Shown: one piece after another, positions 35,960-44,939 of the stretch
How positions within the stretch are numbered: position 1 is the first letter of the stretch
Layout: every line of letters starts with the position of its first letter
NCBI GenBank assembly: GCA_030065855.1
Contig: JASJCT010000022.1
Span: 52,501 to 116,500 of the forward strand
Length of the DNA: 64,000 nucleotides
Direction: 5' to 3'
Source: Myxococcota bacterium
Lineage (GTDB): Bacteria > Myxococcota_A > Polyangia > JAAYKL01
Position numbers and translations under genes: made by a program
Notes under the pieces: generated by a model
What the model was told of the DNA's origin: nothing
What the model saw: the letters and a program-made list of their open reading frames with translations, nothing else
Database searches by the model: none

Positions 35960-36060
35960 ACCACGGATCATCTCCTGGGACAGTTCAGCTGACTGCCATT
36001 CCAAGGGCACGGGTTTCGGTTTTGTACGTCGAGGGGTAAGGAGAAGTCAACTCGGGAACA

Positions 36061-36909
36061 TCAATACGTATAAAATCCCTTGCCGGTTTTTCTCCCGAGC
36101 CAGCCGGCTTCCACGTATTTTACGAGCAGGGCATTGGGTCGATACTTGGGATCGGCAAACCCGTTGTGGAGCACCCGAGCAATGGCGAGCACTGTGTCGA
36201 GGCCGATTAGATCCGCGAGTTGGAACGGTCCCATGGGATGATTGAGCCCCAATTTGATAGACTCATCGATATCCGAGATAGTACCAACACCTTCCATAAG
36301 GGCGCTGCAGGCCTCGTTGAGGTAGGGAATCAGCAGCCGGTTTACCATAAAGCCGGGATAGTCCGCCGATGAGGTGGTCGTCTTGCCCCAGTCTTCGGCC
36401 AGGGTGCGAACCGCCTCAAAGGTCTCGTCTGAGGTCTGAAGACCTTTGATCATCTCGACTAGCTTCATCACCGGTACCGGGTTCATAAAGTGCATGCCCA
36501 CGACCCTGTCCGGTCGCTTTGTCGCTGCTGCGAGCAGGGTAATCGAGATCGAAGACGTGTTGGTTGCCAAGACGGCCCCGGGCTTTAATGCATCGTCCAT
36601 GCGCTTGAAGAGCTCCAGCTTGAGTCCAATGTTTTCTGTCGCTGCTTCGATGCCAATGTCGACCCGGTCGAACGCGTCAACGCTCTCTACAGGGGTAAGA
36701 TGGGCGAGGATGCGGTCTGCCTCAGTCTGGTCTATTTTGCCTTTTGTGATCGCCTTTTTCAGCTGTTTCCCGATCTTGTCCTTGGCTTTCTCGGCAATAT
36801 CCAAGCTGATATCAGCCATCAGCACCGCGCATCCGGCTTTAGCAGCCACCTGTGCGATACCAGCCCCCATCTGGCCTGTTCCGAGTACGCCAACCTTTTC
36901 GAATTTCAT
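36061..36909 (-). CDS. hbd: 3-hydroxybutyryl-CoA dehydrogenase
   Basis: 282 residues, full length. The NAD-binding Rossmann motif VGVLGTGQMGAGIAQ opens the protein. The catalytic His lies in VGMHFMNPVPVMKLVE, followed by the family motifs PGFMVNRLLIPYLNEA and GLNHPMGPFQLADLIG, ending GRKTGKGFYTY. It oxidises 3-hydroxybutyryl-CoA to acetoacetyl-CoA (or the reverse in butyrate synthesis). The thiolase gene lies 48 bases upstream on the same strand; together they interconvert acetyl-CoA and hydroxybutyryl-CoA. No crotonase gene is in this window. Confidence 0.96.
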   Translation of the reverse strand: MKFEKVGVLGTGQMGAGIAQVAAKAGCAVLMADISLDIAEKAKDKIGKQLKKAITKGKIDQTEADRILAHLTPVESVDAFDRVDIGIEAATENIGLKLELFKRMDDALKPGAVLATNTSSISITLLAAATKRPDRVVGMHFMNPVPVMKLVEMIKGLQTSDETFEAVRTLAEDWGKTTTSSADYPGFMVNRLLIPYLNEACSALMEGVGTISDIDESIKLGLNHPMGPFQLADLIGLDTVLAIARVLHNGFADPKYRPNALLVKYVEAGWLGRKTGKGFYTY

Positions 36910-36957
36910 GATGCGCTCCTTTCACTTTTTGACGCGTGCAACCCGCGTATGTCCCAC

Positions 36958-38145
36958 TTACACCCGTTCCACTATCAATGCATTGCCCTCGCCACCGCCG
37001 ATGCACAGGGTGGCCAGGCCGTATCGGGCGCTTTTTTGCTGCAGCACATTGAGCAGGGTCGTGAGGATGCGCGTGCCTGACGCACCAATGGGATGACCAA
37101 TGGAGATGGCCCCGCCCAGAGGATTGACCGCCTCGATGTCGAGGTCAAAAGCGCGGACGGCCAGCAGAGTGACCACTGCAAACGCCTCGTTGATCTCCCA
37201 AAAATTGATATCCTTTGCTTCGAGGCCGGCGGCGCTGAGCGCGTTTTTAATGGCTATCACCGGAGCGACCGGAAACCTTTTGGGAGCAAGTGCGCCGAAG
37301 CCCCACGAGACAATGCGGGCGAGCGGGGTCAGGTTGTGTTTTTTTACAGCTGCCTCAGTGGCGAGTACGACAGCTGCTGCGCCATCGTTGATCGAAGATG
37401 CATTGCCCGCGGTCACGGTGCCGTCTTTTCTGTTGAAGGCGGGTTTTAAGGCGCGCATTTTTTGCTCGTTAAAGACCTGGGGACCCTCATCTGCGGCAAA
37501 TACGACCGGATCTCCCTTTCGTTGAGGGATCTCCACCGGCGCGATCTCCCATGCGTTTGCCCTGGCTTCGGTTGCTTTTCGGGCGCGGGTGTAAGAGACA
37601 ACCGCAAAGTCGTCCTGTTCCTGTCGGGTCACCCCTTCTTCAGCAGCCACCGCATCTGCGCAGGAACCCATGTGGATGTTGTTGTACACGTCCCAAAGGC
37701 CGTCGTTGACCATCATGTCCATCAGCTGACCCGGTCCCATGCGATATCCGTTTCTGGCATTGGGCAGGGCATATGCAGTTGCGGTCATATTTTCCATCCC
37801 GCCGCCGACGGCCATTTCTGTCTCGCCCAGGGCCAGGCCTCGGGCTGCCAGGATAACCGCCTGGAGCCCTGAACCACATACCTTGCCAATGGTTGTGCAC
37901 GGCACAGACTCTGACAGGCCCGCCCCAAGGGCGGCCTGGCGGGCGGGTGCCTGGCCGGTGGCCCCGGTCAGAACGTGACCCATGTAGACCTCATCGATAC
38001 TATCGCCGCTTACATTGGCGCGTTTCACAGCTTCGGTAATGGCGATACTGCCGAGTTTGGTCGCGGGAATACTGGATAGACTGCCGTTAAAGCTGCCGAC
38101 CGCTGTCCGAGCTGCAGAAGCGATAAAAACGTCGTTTTTCGACAT
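36958..38145 (-). CDS. Acetyl-CoA acetyltransferase (thiolase)
   Basis: 395 residues. Catalytic Cys is in GKVCGSGLQAV (near 89), with INEAFAV, GHPIGASG and CIGGGEG in order near the C-terminus, which is the complete thiolase II set. It condenses two acetyl-CoA to acetoacetyl-CoA or cleaves it. The start at 38145 follows GGAGG at seven to eight bases and matches the family N-terminus SKNDVFIASAARTAVG. It is upstream of hbd in one minus-strand unit. Confidence 0.95.
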   Translation of the reverse strand: MSKNDVFIASAARTAVGSFNGSLSSIPATKLGSIAITEAVKRANVSGDSIDEVYMGHVLTGATGQAPARQAALGAGLSESVPCTTIGKVCGSGLQAVILAARGLALGETEMAVGGGMENMTATAYALPNARNGYRMGPGQLMDMMVNDGLWDVYNNIHMGSCADAVAAEEGVTRQEQDDFAVVSYTRARKATEARANAWEIAPVEIPQRKGDPVVFAADEGPQVFNEQKMRALKPAFNRKDGTVTAGNASSINDGAAAVVLATEAAVKKHNLTPLARIVSWGFGALAPKRFPVAPVIAIKNALSAAGLEAKDINFWEINEAFAVVTLLAVRAFDLDIEAVNPLGGAISIGHPIGASGTRILTTLLNVLQQKSARYGLATLCIGGGEGNALIVERV

Positions 38146-38360
38146 GGTAAAATGCCTCCTTCGGGGTGTGTGTGCCTGTTTCCCCTGGTTTTGTTCTGTT
38201 GTCAGTGGCCACATCCCATGCTTCCCAGAGGTGTGGCATTCAAATGGATAGCCGAACTATTGCCTGCCGTCCAGTCAGACTATGCCCTGCTGCTCGAACC
38301 TGCTATGATTTTCTGCAGTTTGGTGCCGGCGCTGCCGGGTAAGGAGAATGGGGAATTCCA

Positions 38361-38804
38361 ATGGGTCCAGGGGAAAACAGCAAGTACGCTCGAAAACACC
38401 CGAACGGCGCGAAAGTGAATGAAATCATTGCCCAAGACGTAAAAAAGCACATGGTAAACGGCCGCCTGTCGTGCGAGAGCGCCAGCCGCATTGCCACAGT
38501 GCGGTGTATTGCCATGTCCGAGGTTGGGCGCACTGCGGATCTCCTGGAAGTGCGCCTCACGGACTGCTTCTTGGGCCTTTTTGGCATGACCCCCGATGGT
38601 AAAAAAATAAAACCCGTACAGCCTCTAGAGACCGTTCCAAAGGATCTGGAAATGGAAATCGCGCGTCATCTCGAAGACGGGCATCTGACGTGCGCGCGCG
38701 CATGGGACATTGCAAAGCGATTGGGTATCCTCCGACAGACCGTGGCGAGTGCCTGCGAAAGCAACGGGACGAAAATCTCAAGATGTCAGCTCGGCGCGTT
38801 TTAG
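38361..38804 (+). CDS. Tandem helix-turn-helix-like small protein
   Basis: 147 residues made of two related halves. Half one (about 18-75) reads VNEIIAQDVKKHMVNGRLSC and SRIATV, ending DCFLGLFGM; half two (about 95-147) reads EIARHLEDGHLTCARAWDIAKRLGI, ending CQLGAF. The pattern (G-x-L-x-C ... CxLG-x-F) resembles small putative DNA-binding proteins of deltaproteobacteria that usually have one copy. Tandem duplication is seen here. Target unknown. GGGGAA precedes the ATG. It diverges from the thiolase gene with a 215-base gap. Confidence 0.7.
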   Translation: MGPGENSKYARKHPNGAKVNEIIAQDVKKHMVNGRLSCESASRIATVRCIAMSEVGRTADLLEVRLTDCFLGLFGMTPDGKKIKPVQPLETVPKDLEMEIARHLEDGHLTCARAWDIAKRLGILRQTVASACESNGTKISRCQLGAF

Positions 38805-39143
38805 ATAGGCGGGTCCCGAAATTATCATTCCGGGCCCGATGGGGTGAGGCATCGCAGAAGAACGGTAAGTGCGCAAGGGGATTTTCTGGAAGGCGCGTCG
38901 GCGATCCCCAGCGCAACTTGAGTGGTACTGCAATGCAATGCCAGAATAATGCCAACTGACCACTTAAAAGGATTGGACCGAAAATATTGGCTTTTTCTAA
39001 TGATTTGGCCAAGAAAACCCAATCCACTGGAGTAAACATAGGTCGGTATTGCAGTATTGAACTGCCCAGCTGGTGTGCCAAATACCCCGTACGGGTCTAA
39101 AAAAATACAGCCATGTGGTGTATGCTGGGTACTACGAGCAAAC

Positions 39144-39172
39144 CATCATACCCACAGTGTTTGGGTATGATG
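39144..39172. repeat. Perfect 11-base inverted repeat
   Basis: CATCATACCCA and TGGGTATGATG with a seven-base loop. A second small hairpin (CTGGG/CCCAG) follows at 39181-39196. No T-run follows, so it is not an ordinary terminator; it may be an operator or an RNA structure. Confidence 0.6.
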
Positions 39173-39332
39173 TGTTGTTTCTGGGATTGACCCCAGAATA
39201 CCGTTTATTTGGGGAAGAGGCGTTATTTAATGTAATTATGAGGATAGAAAACTGAAGGGATTGCGATGTTTAAACTTAATACTATTTGTAATACATTAGT
39301 ATCAGATATATCTAAATGTTATAATTATCCGC

Positions 39333-39437
39333 AAAAAAAAAGACAGGTTCCAAAAACGAGTTTCGGAACCTGTGGAGAAGGGAAAAAGAGAACAATTTGA
39401 CGATAATTTCGCAGGGGGGGGGAAACGAAGTTATCGT
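39333..39437 (-). ncRNA. Candidate small RNA with C-rich loop and intrinsic terminator
   Basis: On the minus strand there are two structures. The 5' hairpin pairs ACGATAACTTCG with CGAAATTATCGT (one wobble) and carries a loop with nine consecutive C. About 30 bases later a perfect stem ACAGGTTCC/GGAACCTGT is followed by C and nine T, a textbook terminator. No gene on this strand precedes it, so the terminator appears to end a short untranslated RNA. A C-run loop could pair with Shine-Dalgarno G-runs. No promoter could be fixed, and expression is unknown. Confidence 0.4.
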
Positions 39438-39538
39438 CATTTGCAGAAATATTAGTTGCAGCAAGCATGCCAAATAATCAAATATTTTATAAGTGTCCGA
39501 TATTATTCAGATGTAACTGACAAGAAGAAGCAGTAAGA

Positions 39539-41926
39539 ATGAAAAATTTTGATTTGTTTGCTATTGAAATTTCAAGAATGAATAACAGTTTTGCGGAATT
39601 GGCACAAAAACTACTGTCTTTTGTTGCACCACACCCACTATCGGGAATAAATTATTTCGCCGGTTTGCTGGCACTTGTTGGCCTGATTTCCGGGTGCGCA
39701 GGTACCGGTACCGGCGGCATGGAGTCTGAAGCGGGGATTGATGGCGAGAGAAAACCGTCCGCGACAAAGCCCGACACCCAGATCGACTCACGAACAGACA
39801 AAACAGCCCAGCCGCGCTTTGACGTCATTCCAGCCGGTAAGGCCCTGGAAGCCGGGGATGTCGATCAGGCCGCGGAACGCATCGCGCCAGCCCCGGTATC
39901 TCCAGAGGCCAGACTTATCAGGGCGCGCATCGCAGCAGTACAGGGCGATAATGAGACCGCGATTCGACTGTATCATCAGCTAACCGATGCTGTGCCTGCT
40001 TTTGAGATGCAGCGCATTATCGAGCTATCCCGGGCATTGGACGCAGCTGGCAGGCATGGCGAAGCTGCATCCCAGATCGAGGGCATCATCGTCTCCCATT
40101 CTGAACTTCCCACATCCGAGCACCGCTCGCTGCTCAAAAAAGCAGCACTTTTGTGGGAAAAAGCCGGTGATCGCGACCAGGCGATAAAACGCCTTGAACA
40201 AGCCCTTAAAGACGCCCCTGACGGTCGCGAAAAAGAGCGCCTACATCTGGCGCTCGGTCGCCTTCTTTTAAAAGCAAACAATCGGACACGCGCCCGCAAG
40301 CTGCTCACCCCCCTGGCCCAAAAGGGGCGCCAGGCCGCAATCATGACCCGCGCTTATCAGTCGCTTAAAAAAGCTGGGCTCGCACCGCGCCTGAGTGGGC
40401 AGGAGCGCCTCGACCGCGCGCGCCACTTTTTCCAGCTACGCGCGTGGGAAGCGGCCAGTGCTGCTGTTGCGCCCCTCGTGTCCGATAAAAATAGGGAAAT
40501 CCGCGACGACGCCCAATTCCTAAACGCCCGTATTCTATTTAAAAAAAGGCGTCACTACCAGGAGGCCGTGGCCGCCCTCGGCCCCATCGCAACGGGTAGA
40601 AGTATCCACTCGGACGACGCTCAATTCCTCATGGCCCGGGCCCTGTCCCGGCTCGATCGAGATGCAGAGGCGATCGCTGCCTATCGCAAGTACGCAAGAA
40701 AGACCAAAAAGCCCGGACGCGCTGCTGAAGCCCGGTTTATCGCGGCGCGCCTGGCGTTTTACCTCGGCCGACACGGCGATGCATTGGGCGCGATGGAAGG
40801 GCTTGTGGGCAACGGTAAAAAGAAAAAAGCCCGGAGTGACCTCGATGCAAACCAGCGCCGGACCGCGCATTTCTTGGCCGGCATGTCTGCGCTGCTCGCA
40901 GGCAGGTTCGGGCGGGCAGTGCCCCATTTCACAGCTGCTTCAAAAGGAACTGAAAACGCAGAGGTGTTGGCCCGCAATCGATATTGGTTGGCAGTGGCTG
41001 AGGCCCGCGTATCGCCTGGCAAGGGCCGCGCCGCGTTCGAGCAAATTTGCGCAGATGATCCAACGTCCTGGTATGCGCGGTTTAGCGCCCGCCGACTAGA
41101 GGATATGTCCGTGGGGATCGGTCCTTGTGAGGTATCCCGAGTCGCGGTAGCGTCGCAACCGTATTCGCCACTGCCGCTGGATAATGTATCGGCACTAGCT
41201 GGGTTCTTGGCCAGGGCCGGTCTTTTCCGAGAGGCTGCGAACGCGCTGCGGCGCCAGGAAAAAACAGACCACGCATCAGCGCCGACGCGGGATTGGGTGT
41301 ACCATTACCTTCAGCTGGAGGCGCCCTATTACGCCCTGCGATTGGCAAAGAGAGCATTTTCATGGCCCCCCGACGCAGGCGATGGATGGCGGGCCAAGGC
41401 GGCCTATCCCACCCCTTACAAAGGTTTGGTAGCAGTGGTGGAAAAGCAGCGACAGTTGCCACCCGGGTTGATCTATGCGGTAGCGCGCAAGGAGAGTCTC
41501 TTCGATCCCAATGCCGTGTCGAGTGCTGGCGCACTGGGCATGATGCAGATGATGCCCCACACCTATGAAGTAAACCGCAAACGCGCTGGATTGCCGCGCC
41601 GCAAAAACGGCGAAGTGCCTGGACCGGACGCGTCGATTCGGGCCGCCGGGTTTGAGCTCGAGTCCCTGCTCAAAACATTCGACAATTCCCTGCCACTCGC
41701 GCTAATGGCCTACAACGGCGGGAGTAGAGCAGTGAAGAGATGGCTAGAGCGCTCTGGGGACCTGCCCCTTGACGTGTTTGTCGAGAAGGCCGGGTTTGTT
41801 CAAACGAGAAACTACGTCAAGCGGGTCTATCAGAACTTGATTCGCTACCGACTGCTGGCCGGAGAGCCCCTCCCCGACCTCCCGAAAATGGCCAACAGGA
41901 TAAAAAATAACAATGATGTTAAATAA
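39539..41926 (+). CDS. Lytic transglycosylase lipoprotein with TPR-like superhelix (Slt70-like)
   Basis: 795 residues. A lipobox (LVGLISGCAG, Cys near 54) follows an unusually long N-terminal leader, so translation may begin at a later Met. A long helical-repeat region (about 95-620; repeats such as LIRARIAAVQGDNETAIRLY) precedes the SLT domain: catalytic Glu in YAVARKESLFDPNAVSSAGALGMMQMMP, then MAYNGGSRAVKRW. It cleaves peptidoglycan to 1,6-anhydromuropeptides. GC content rises sharply after its first hundred bases. It ends base-to-base against the convergent carbonic anhydrase gene. Confidence 0.9.
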   Translation: MKNFDLFAIEISRMNNSFAELAQKLLSFVAPHPLSGINYFAGLLALVGLISGCAGTGTGGMESEAGIDGERKPSATKPDTQIDSRTDKTAQPRFDVIPAGKALEAGDVDQAAERIAPAPVSPEARLIRARIAAVQGDNETAIRLYHQLTDAVPAFEMQRIIELSRALDAAGRHGEAASQIEGIIVSHSELPTSEHRSLLKKAALLWEKAGDRDQAIKRLEQALKDAPDGREKERLHLALGRLLLKANNRTRARKLLTPLAQKGRQAAIMTRAYQSLKKAGLAPRLSGQERLDRARHFFQLRAWEAASAAVAPLVSDKNREIRDDAQFLNARILFKKRRHYQEAVAALGPIATGRSIHSDDAQFLMARALSRLDRDAEAIAAYRKYARKTKKPGRAAEARFIAARLAFYLGRHGDALGAMEGLVGNGKKKKARSDLDANQRRTAHFLAGMSALLAGRFGRAVPHFTAASKGTENAEVLARNRYWLAVAEARVSPGKGRAAFEQICADDPTSWYARFSARRLEDMSVGIGPCEVSRVAVASQPYSPLPLDNVSALAGFLARAGLFREAANALRRQEKTDHASAPTRDWVYHYLQLEAPYYALRLAKRAFSWPPDAGDGWRAKAAYPTPYKGLVAVVEKQRQLPPGLIYAVARKESLFDPNAVSSAGALGMMQMMPHTYEVNRKRAGLPRRKNGEVPGPDASIRAAGFELESLLKTFDNSLPLALMAYNGGSRAVKRWLERSGDLPLDVFVEKAGFVQTRNYVKRVYQNLIRYRLLAGEPLPDLPKMANRIKNNNDVK

Positions 41927-42598
41927 TTAGTGCGCCGCCGATCGCTTGTGACGGGTCACGTGGGACCGGTTGTGCTCGAGGACTGTGGCCCGCAACTGAT
42001 TTAGTGGGGCTGGAATAGGCGGCAAGGTGTCGGCTTCGGCCTGCGTGAGGACCTTGACCCCAGGCGCTACGTACCGGTTATCCGGTACCTGAATATTCTT
42101 TCCCACATAGGATCCCTGGTGCAGGAAGCTGCCCTTTCCGATAACAGTGCCGCCCCCATCGACAACCGCTTGAATGTAAATCGTAACATCTGAATCAACA
42201 TCTGCACCGTGCACGATGGCCTGGTGGGCCACGATGACCCGGCTGCCAATGCGCCGCGTTGTCGAATGAACCAGGGCACCGTCCTGAACATTTGAATCCT
42301 CTTCAATAACAAGGGGTGCCATGGGGTCGATCTCGTCCAATCGAATCACAGCGCAGGGGCCGATATAGCATCCGCGTTCGACAATCACACCGCCGATGAG
42401 CTGGGCGGTCGGGTCCACATAGGCATCTTTGGACACGGCAGGGGTTTGTACCAGGGTGCCGTCTTTGGCAACTGAGGTCACCGCCTGAATCGCTTTGTTC
42501 TGCTGCTCCAGCCAGCGCAGGGCACTGTCGCGGGTGGTAATCCCAGGTACGTCGACAACAAGGGGTCTTAAATTGTGTAGATTTGTTGTTTCAGTCAT
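41927..42598 (-). CDS. Gamma-class carbonic anhydrase, Cam-like
   Basis: 223 residues. A left-handed beta-helix of hexapeptide repeats (GGVIVERGCYIGPCAVIRL) carries zinc His residues in LVHST and VAHQAIVHG. The segment SNVQDGALVHS and the tail IQVPDNRYVAPG with LTQAEADTLP match the Methanosarcina-type Cam pattern, rather than the shorter CamH or acetyltransferase relatives. It hydrates CO2 to bicarbonate. ATG 42598 is chosen because GGAGAA precedes it. It is the last gene of the five-gene minus-strand operon with dapF. Confidence 0.85.
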   Translation of the reverse strand: MTETTNLHNLRPLVVDVPGITTRDSALRWLEQQNKAIQAVTSVAKDGTLVQTPAVSKDAYVDPTAQLIGGVIVERGCYIGPCAVIRLDEIDPMAPLVIEEDSNVQDGALVHSTTRRIGSRVIVAHQAIVHGADVDSDVTIYIQAVVDGGGTVIGKGSFLHQGSYVGKNIQVPDNRYVAPGVKVLTQAEADTLPPIPAPLNQLRATVLEHNRSHVTRHKRSAAH

Positions 42599-42645
42599 TT
42601 TTTCTCCGATCTCTTTAGTTGGGGTTGTTTTAGCGGAAACCGGAA

Positions 42646-42990
42646 TCACTCTCCTGTTGCCGGCCCAATGGCCGCACTCAAGGAGCGGAGATAGGGATCT
42701 GTCTCCAGTAAGGAATTGAGAACCTCTTGGAGCTCTTGTCTGACTTCGAGGGGGGCCGCGGCCACCATATTTCCGTCCATGACATGGGCTAGGATCTGGT
42801 CCACTGCTTGGGCCCGATCGATTTCACCCCTCGCCACCTGCTCTGCGATACGGGATATCCCATCAGAGACGACAGGTGTGGCCTCGTTGGCTTCGGCAAT
42901 GTCTCCGGCTGCCTCAGCTGTTTGAGACGCGTCGTTCACCGCGTCGATCGACCCGCCCTCGGGCGGTCCAGATGGAATTTTAATGTCCAT
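42646..42990 (-). CDS. Hypothetical small acidic helical protein
   Basis: 114 residues, no family recognised with certainty. The N-terminus is Ala/Glu-rich and likely disordered (1-45), and the rest reads as helices (ISRIAEQVARGEIDRAQAVDQIL; ELQEVLNSLLETDPYL). Short proteins with this 'ARGEI..AQA' look occur in deltaproteobacterial genomes near other lipoproteins. It overlaps the end of dapF by 11 bases, so it is cotranscribed. No role can be assigned. Confidence 0.75.
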   Translation of the reverse strand: MDIKIPSGPPEGGSIDAVNDASQTAEAAGDIAEANEATPVVSDGISRIAEQVARGEIDRAQAVDQILAHVMDGNMVAAAPLEVRQELQEVLNSLLETDPYLRSLSAAIGPATGE

Positions 42991-43819
42991 AATAATAGAC
43001 TCCCTGACAAGTAAGGTGTGTCGGTCCGGTCATGATGACCCGATCGGCATCGTTCCAGTGGATGCGAAGCGGTCCACCTGGCAGGTGAATGGTGATTGGC
43101 TCTCGTGGCAAGCGGTCTGTGACCGCACCGGCCACAGCCACGGCACAGGCGCCAGTGCCGCACGCCTGGGTCGCGCCGCAGCCCCGCTCCCAGACCTTTA
43201 CGACCGCTTCTTTGGCATTGAGAATTTTTACAAACTCCACATTGGTCCGATTGGGAAACGCAGGGGCGGTCTCCAAGGCCGCACCCACGGCGCGCCAGTC
43301 AAACTCCAGGCTGTCAACAAACGCGATGACGTGGGGATTGCCCATTGATACAAAGGTAAATTCAAAATCGTGGGATCGGATGGCAATGGGCACCTCGCCT
43401 GGCGCATCCACATCAGCCGATTTCAGGGCAGGGGTGCCCATATCCACTTCCACATCGCCGTCGGCCTTGCGATCCGTGCGAATGATGCCGGCCAGGGTTT
43501 CGATATTCAATGTCGCCGTGTCTTTCAACGACGCATCGGCCATGTTTTCCCGCACAACATGCTGGGCAAAACAGCGAGCAGCATTGCCACACATTTCAGC
43601 TTCGGACCCGTCTTCGTTGTATATTTGCATTTTAAAATCGGCTGTTTTGCTGCGCTGCACCAGGATGAGGTTATCCGCGCCAATACCGAAGTTGCGGTCG
43701 CACACTGCGGCAGTCAATTTAGGGAGTGCTGCGGCCGCGCTGACTTGGCCGTCCCGGTCGTCCATCAAAATAAAGCAATTACCCAGCCCGTGCATCTTTG
43801 TAAACGGTAGTTCGATCAT
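42980..43819 (-). CDS. dapF: Diaminopimelate epimerase
   Basis: 279 residues. It interconverts LL- and meso-diaminopimelate for lysine and cell-wall synthesis. MHGLGNCFILMDD opens the protein; the two active-site Cys are in AEMCGNAARC (first) and CGATQACGTGACA (second), with the usual VDMGTPAL and SMGNPHVIAFVD between. ATG 43819 is chosen because GGAAGGACCC precedes it. It lies in the minus-strand operon with smr and radical SAM, opposite the dapA-dapB pair. Confidence 0.95.
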   Translation of the reverse strand: MIELPFTKMHGLGNCFILMDDRDGQVSAAAALPKLTAAVCDRNFGIGADNLILVQRSKTADFKMQIYNEDGSEAEMCGNAARCFAQHVVRENMADASLKDTATLNIETLAGIIRTDRKADGDVEVDMGTPALKSADVDAPGEVPIAIRSHDFEFTFVSMGNPHVIAFVDSLEFDWRAVGAALETAPAFPNRTNVEFVKILNAKEAVVKVWERGCGATQACGTGACAVAVAGAVTDRLPREPITIHLPGGPLRIHWNDADRVIMTGPTHLTCQGVYYYGH

Positions 43820-43940
43820 AGGGTCCTTCCATTTGGCCCCGCGGCTGTATTGTAAGCTCAGGTGCCCGGTCACACTGTTAGAATTTATCATCTATTGGGG
43901 AATTTGACATCTATTTGTACGTTGCCTGGGCGAGCGGACG

Positions 43941-44939
43941 TCACAAGTAGCACTGCGGGTCGTGGCCCAACAGGTCACCTGTCAGGGCCTGGACAAGCGC
44001 GCGACATCCCATACACCCATCCCTGTCGCACTGCCCGCACCCCTCACCCGCGATATGGGGACGCAAGGCTTTGGGCGCGAACCGAGCCAGGCGCTCTGCA
44101 ATGGCATCCCATGGATCTGAAACCACATTGCCCATGGCAGTGGTTAGCCGGCGACAGGGATACACCGTGCCGTCCGGCATGATGGCCATGGCAAAGGGCC
44201 CCAAATTGCACGGTGCCCCCCTGAGCACCACGTCAGATCCGCCGCTCGTATCCAGCCAAAAAGCGCGATAGTCAACCAGGTCATCTGGTGTTGCATCGAT
44301 CTCGCTCGACCGGATGATGTGATCCACTGCATCGCGCCACCCGTGGGCATCGAGGGTTTCTCTGGCCAGGGCCTGGCCCACACCCAAGGGCACGAATCGC
44401 TCAAAGATGACACCACTTGCTCCGATTTGACGGGCCCACGCCACGGTCTTTTCAATCGAGCTCAGATTGTACTTGGCCAGGGTCATCATCACTGCGACCT
44501 CGAGGCCAGCGTTGAGATAGTTCAACATGCCACTTGTGGCCCGCTCAAATGACCCAGGGCCTCGGATGCGGTCGTTGATTTCGGGATCAGCCGATTCGAT
44601 CGATACCTTCACAGTGCCAAACCCAGGTGTTTGGCCCAACTGGCGTGCCAAATTTGAATCAAATATAGTACCATTTGTGATAATGGTTACCTCGTCCAAG
44701 GTGTCGAAGGTGCAGAGTCCGGCGATCAACTCGCCGAGATAGGGCAGCAGAAGCGGCTCGCCACCGGTGAGGTTCACTGCAATCCGGTGATGTTCAAAGG
44801 CGGAGAAGATGCTATCAGCAATGCGCGTGATGTCTGAAAAAGCCAGGGGAGCGTTGTTGTCAAATCGGTCCTGATAGCAATGGGCGCATCTCAAGTTGCA
44901 GCGATGGGTCAAATGCCATTGGATGCCGACCGTGGTCAT
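43941..44939 (-). CDS. Radical SAM protein with SPASM-like C-terminus
   Basis: 332 residues. CNLRCAHC (near residues 14-21) binds the [4Fe-4S] cluster that cleaves S-adenosylmethionine. NLTGGEPLLLPYL and TIITNGTIFD follow in the normal barrel order. The C-terminus has a SPASM-type set of Cys (PCNLGPFA, YPCRR, GCGQCDRDGCMGC) for additional clusters. Such enzymes modify peptides or act in cofactor synthesis; the substrate is unknown, and no small peptide gene was recognised nearby. Its start overlaps the smr gene (ATGA-type overlap of four bases). Confidence 0.88.
   Translation of the reverse strand: MTTVGIQWHLTHRCNLRCAHCYQDRFDNNAPLAFSDITRIADSIFSAFEHHRIAVNLTGGEPLLLPYLGELIAGLCTFDTLDEVTIITNGTIFDSNLARQLGQTPGFGTVKVSIESADPEINDRIRGPGSFERATSGMLNYLNAGLEVAVMMTLAKYNLSSIEKTVAWARQIGASGVIFERFVPLGVGQALARETLDAHGWRDAVDHIIRSSEIDATPDDLVDYRAFWLDTSGGSDVVLRGAPCNLGPFAMAIMPDGTVYPCRRLTTAMGNVVSDPWDAIAERLARFAPKALRPHIAGEGCGQCDRDGCMGCRALVQALTGDLLGHDPQCYL

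Larger units (their letters stand above)
38805..39538. other. AT-richer intergenic stretch with hairpins, no supported gene
   Basis: About 730 bases without a convincing gene; a small plus-strand frame at 39073-39255 is not protein-like. It holds a strong inverted repeat at 39144-39172, a smaller hairpin at 39181-39196, and the possible minus-strand small RNA at 39333-39437. Base composition drifts AT-rich toward 39300, so part of it may be a remnant of transferred DNA. Confidence 0.6.

Noticed and set aside
39073-39255. A 60-residue frame before the lytic transglycosylase
   Set aside because: Runs through the inverted repeats at 39144-39196 and has no protein-like pattern.
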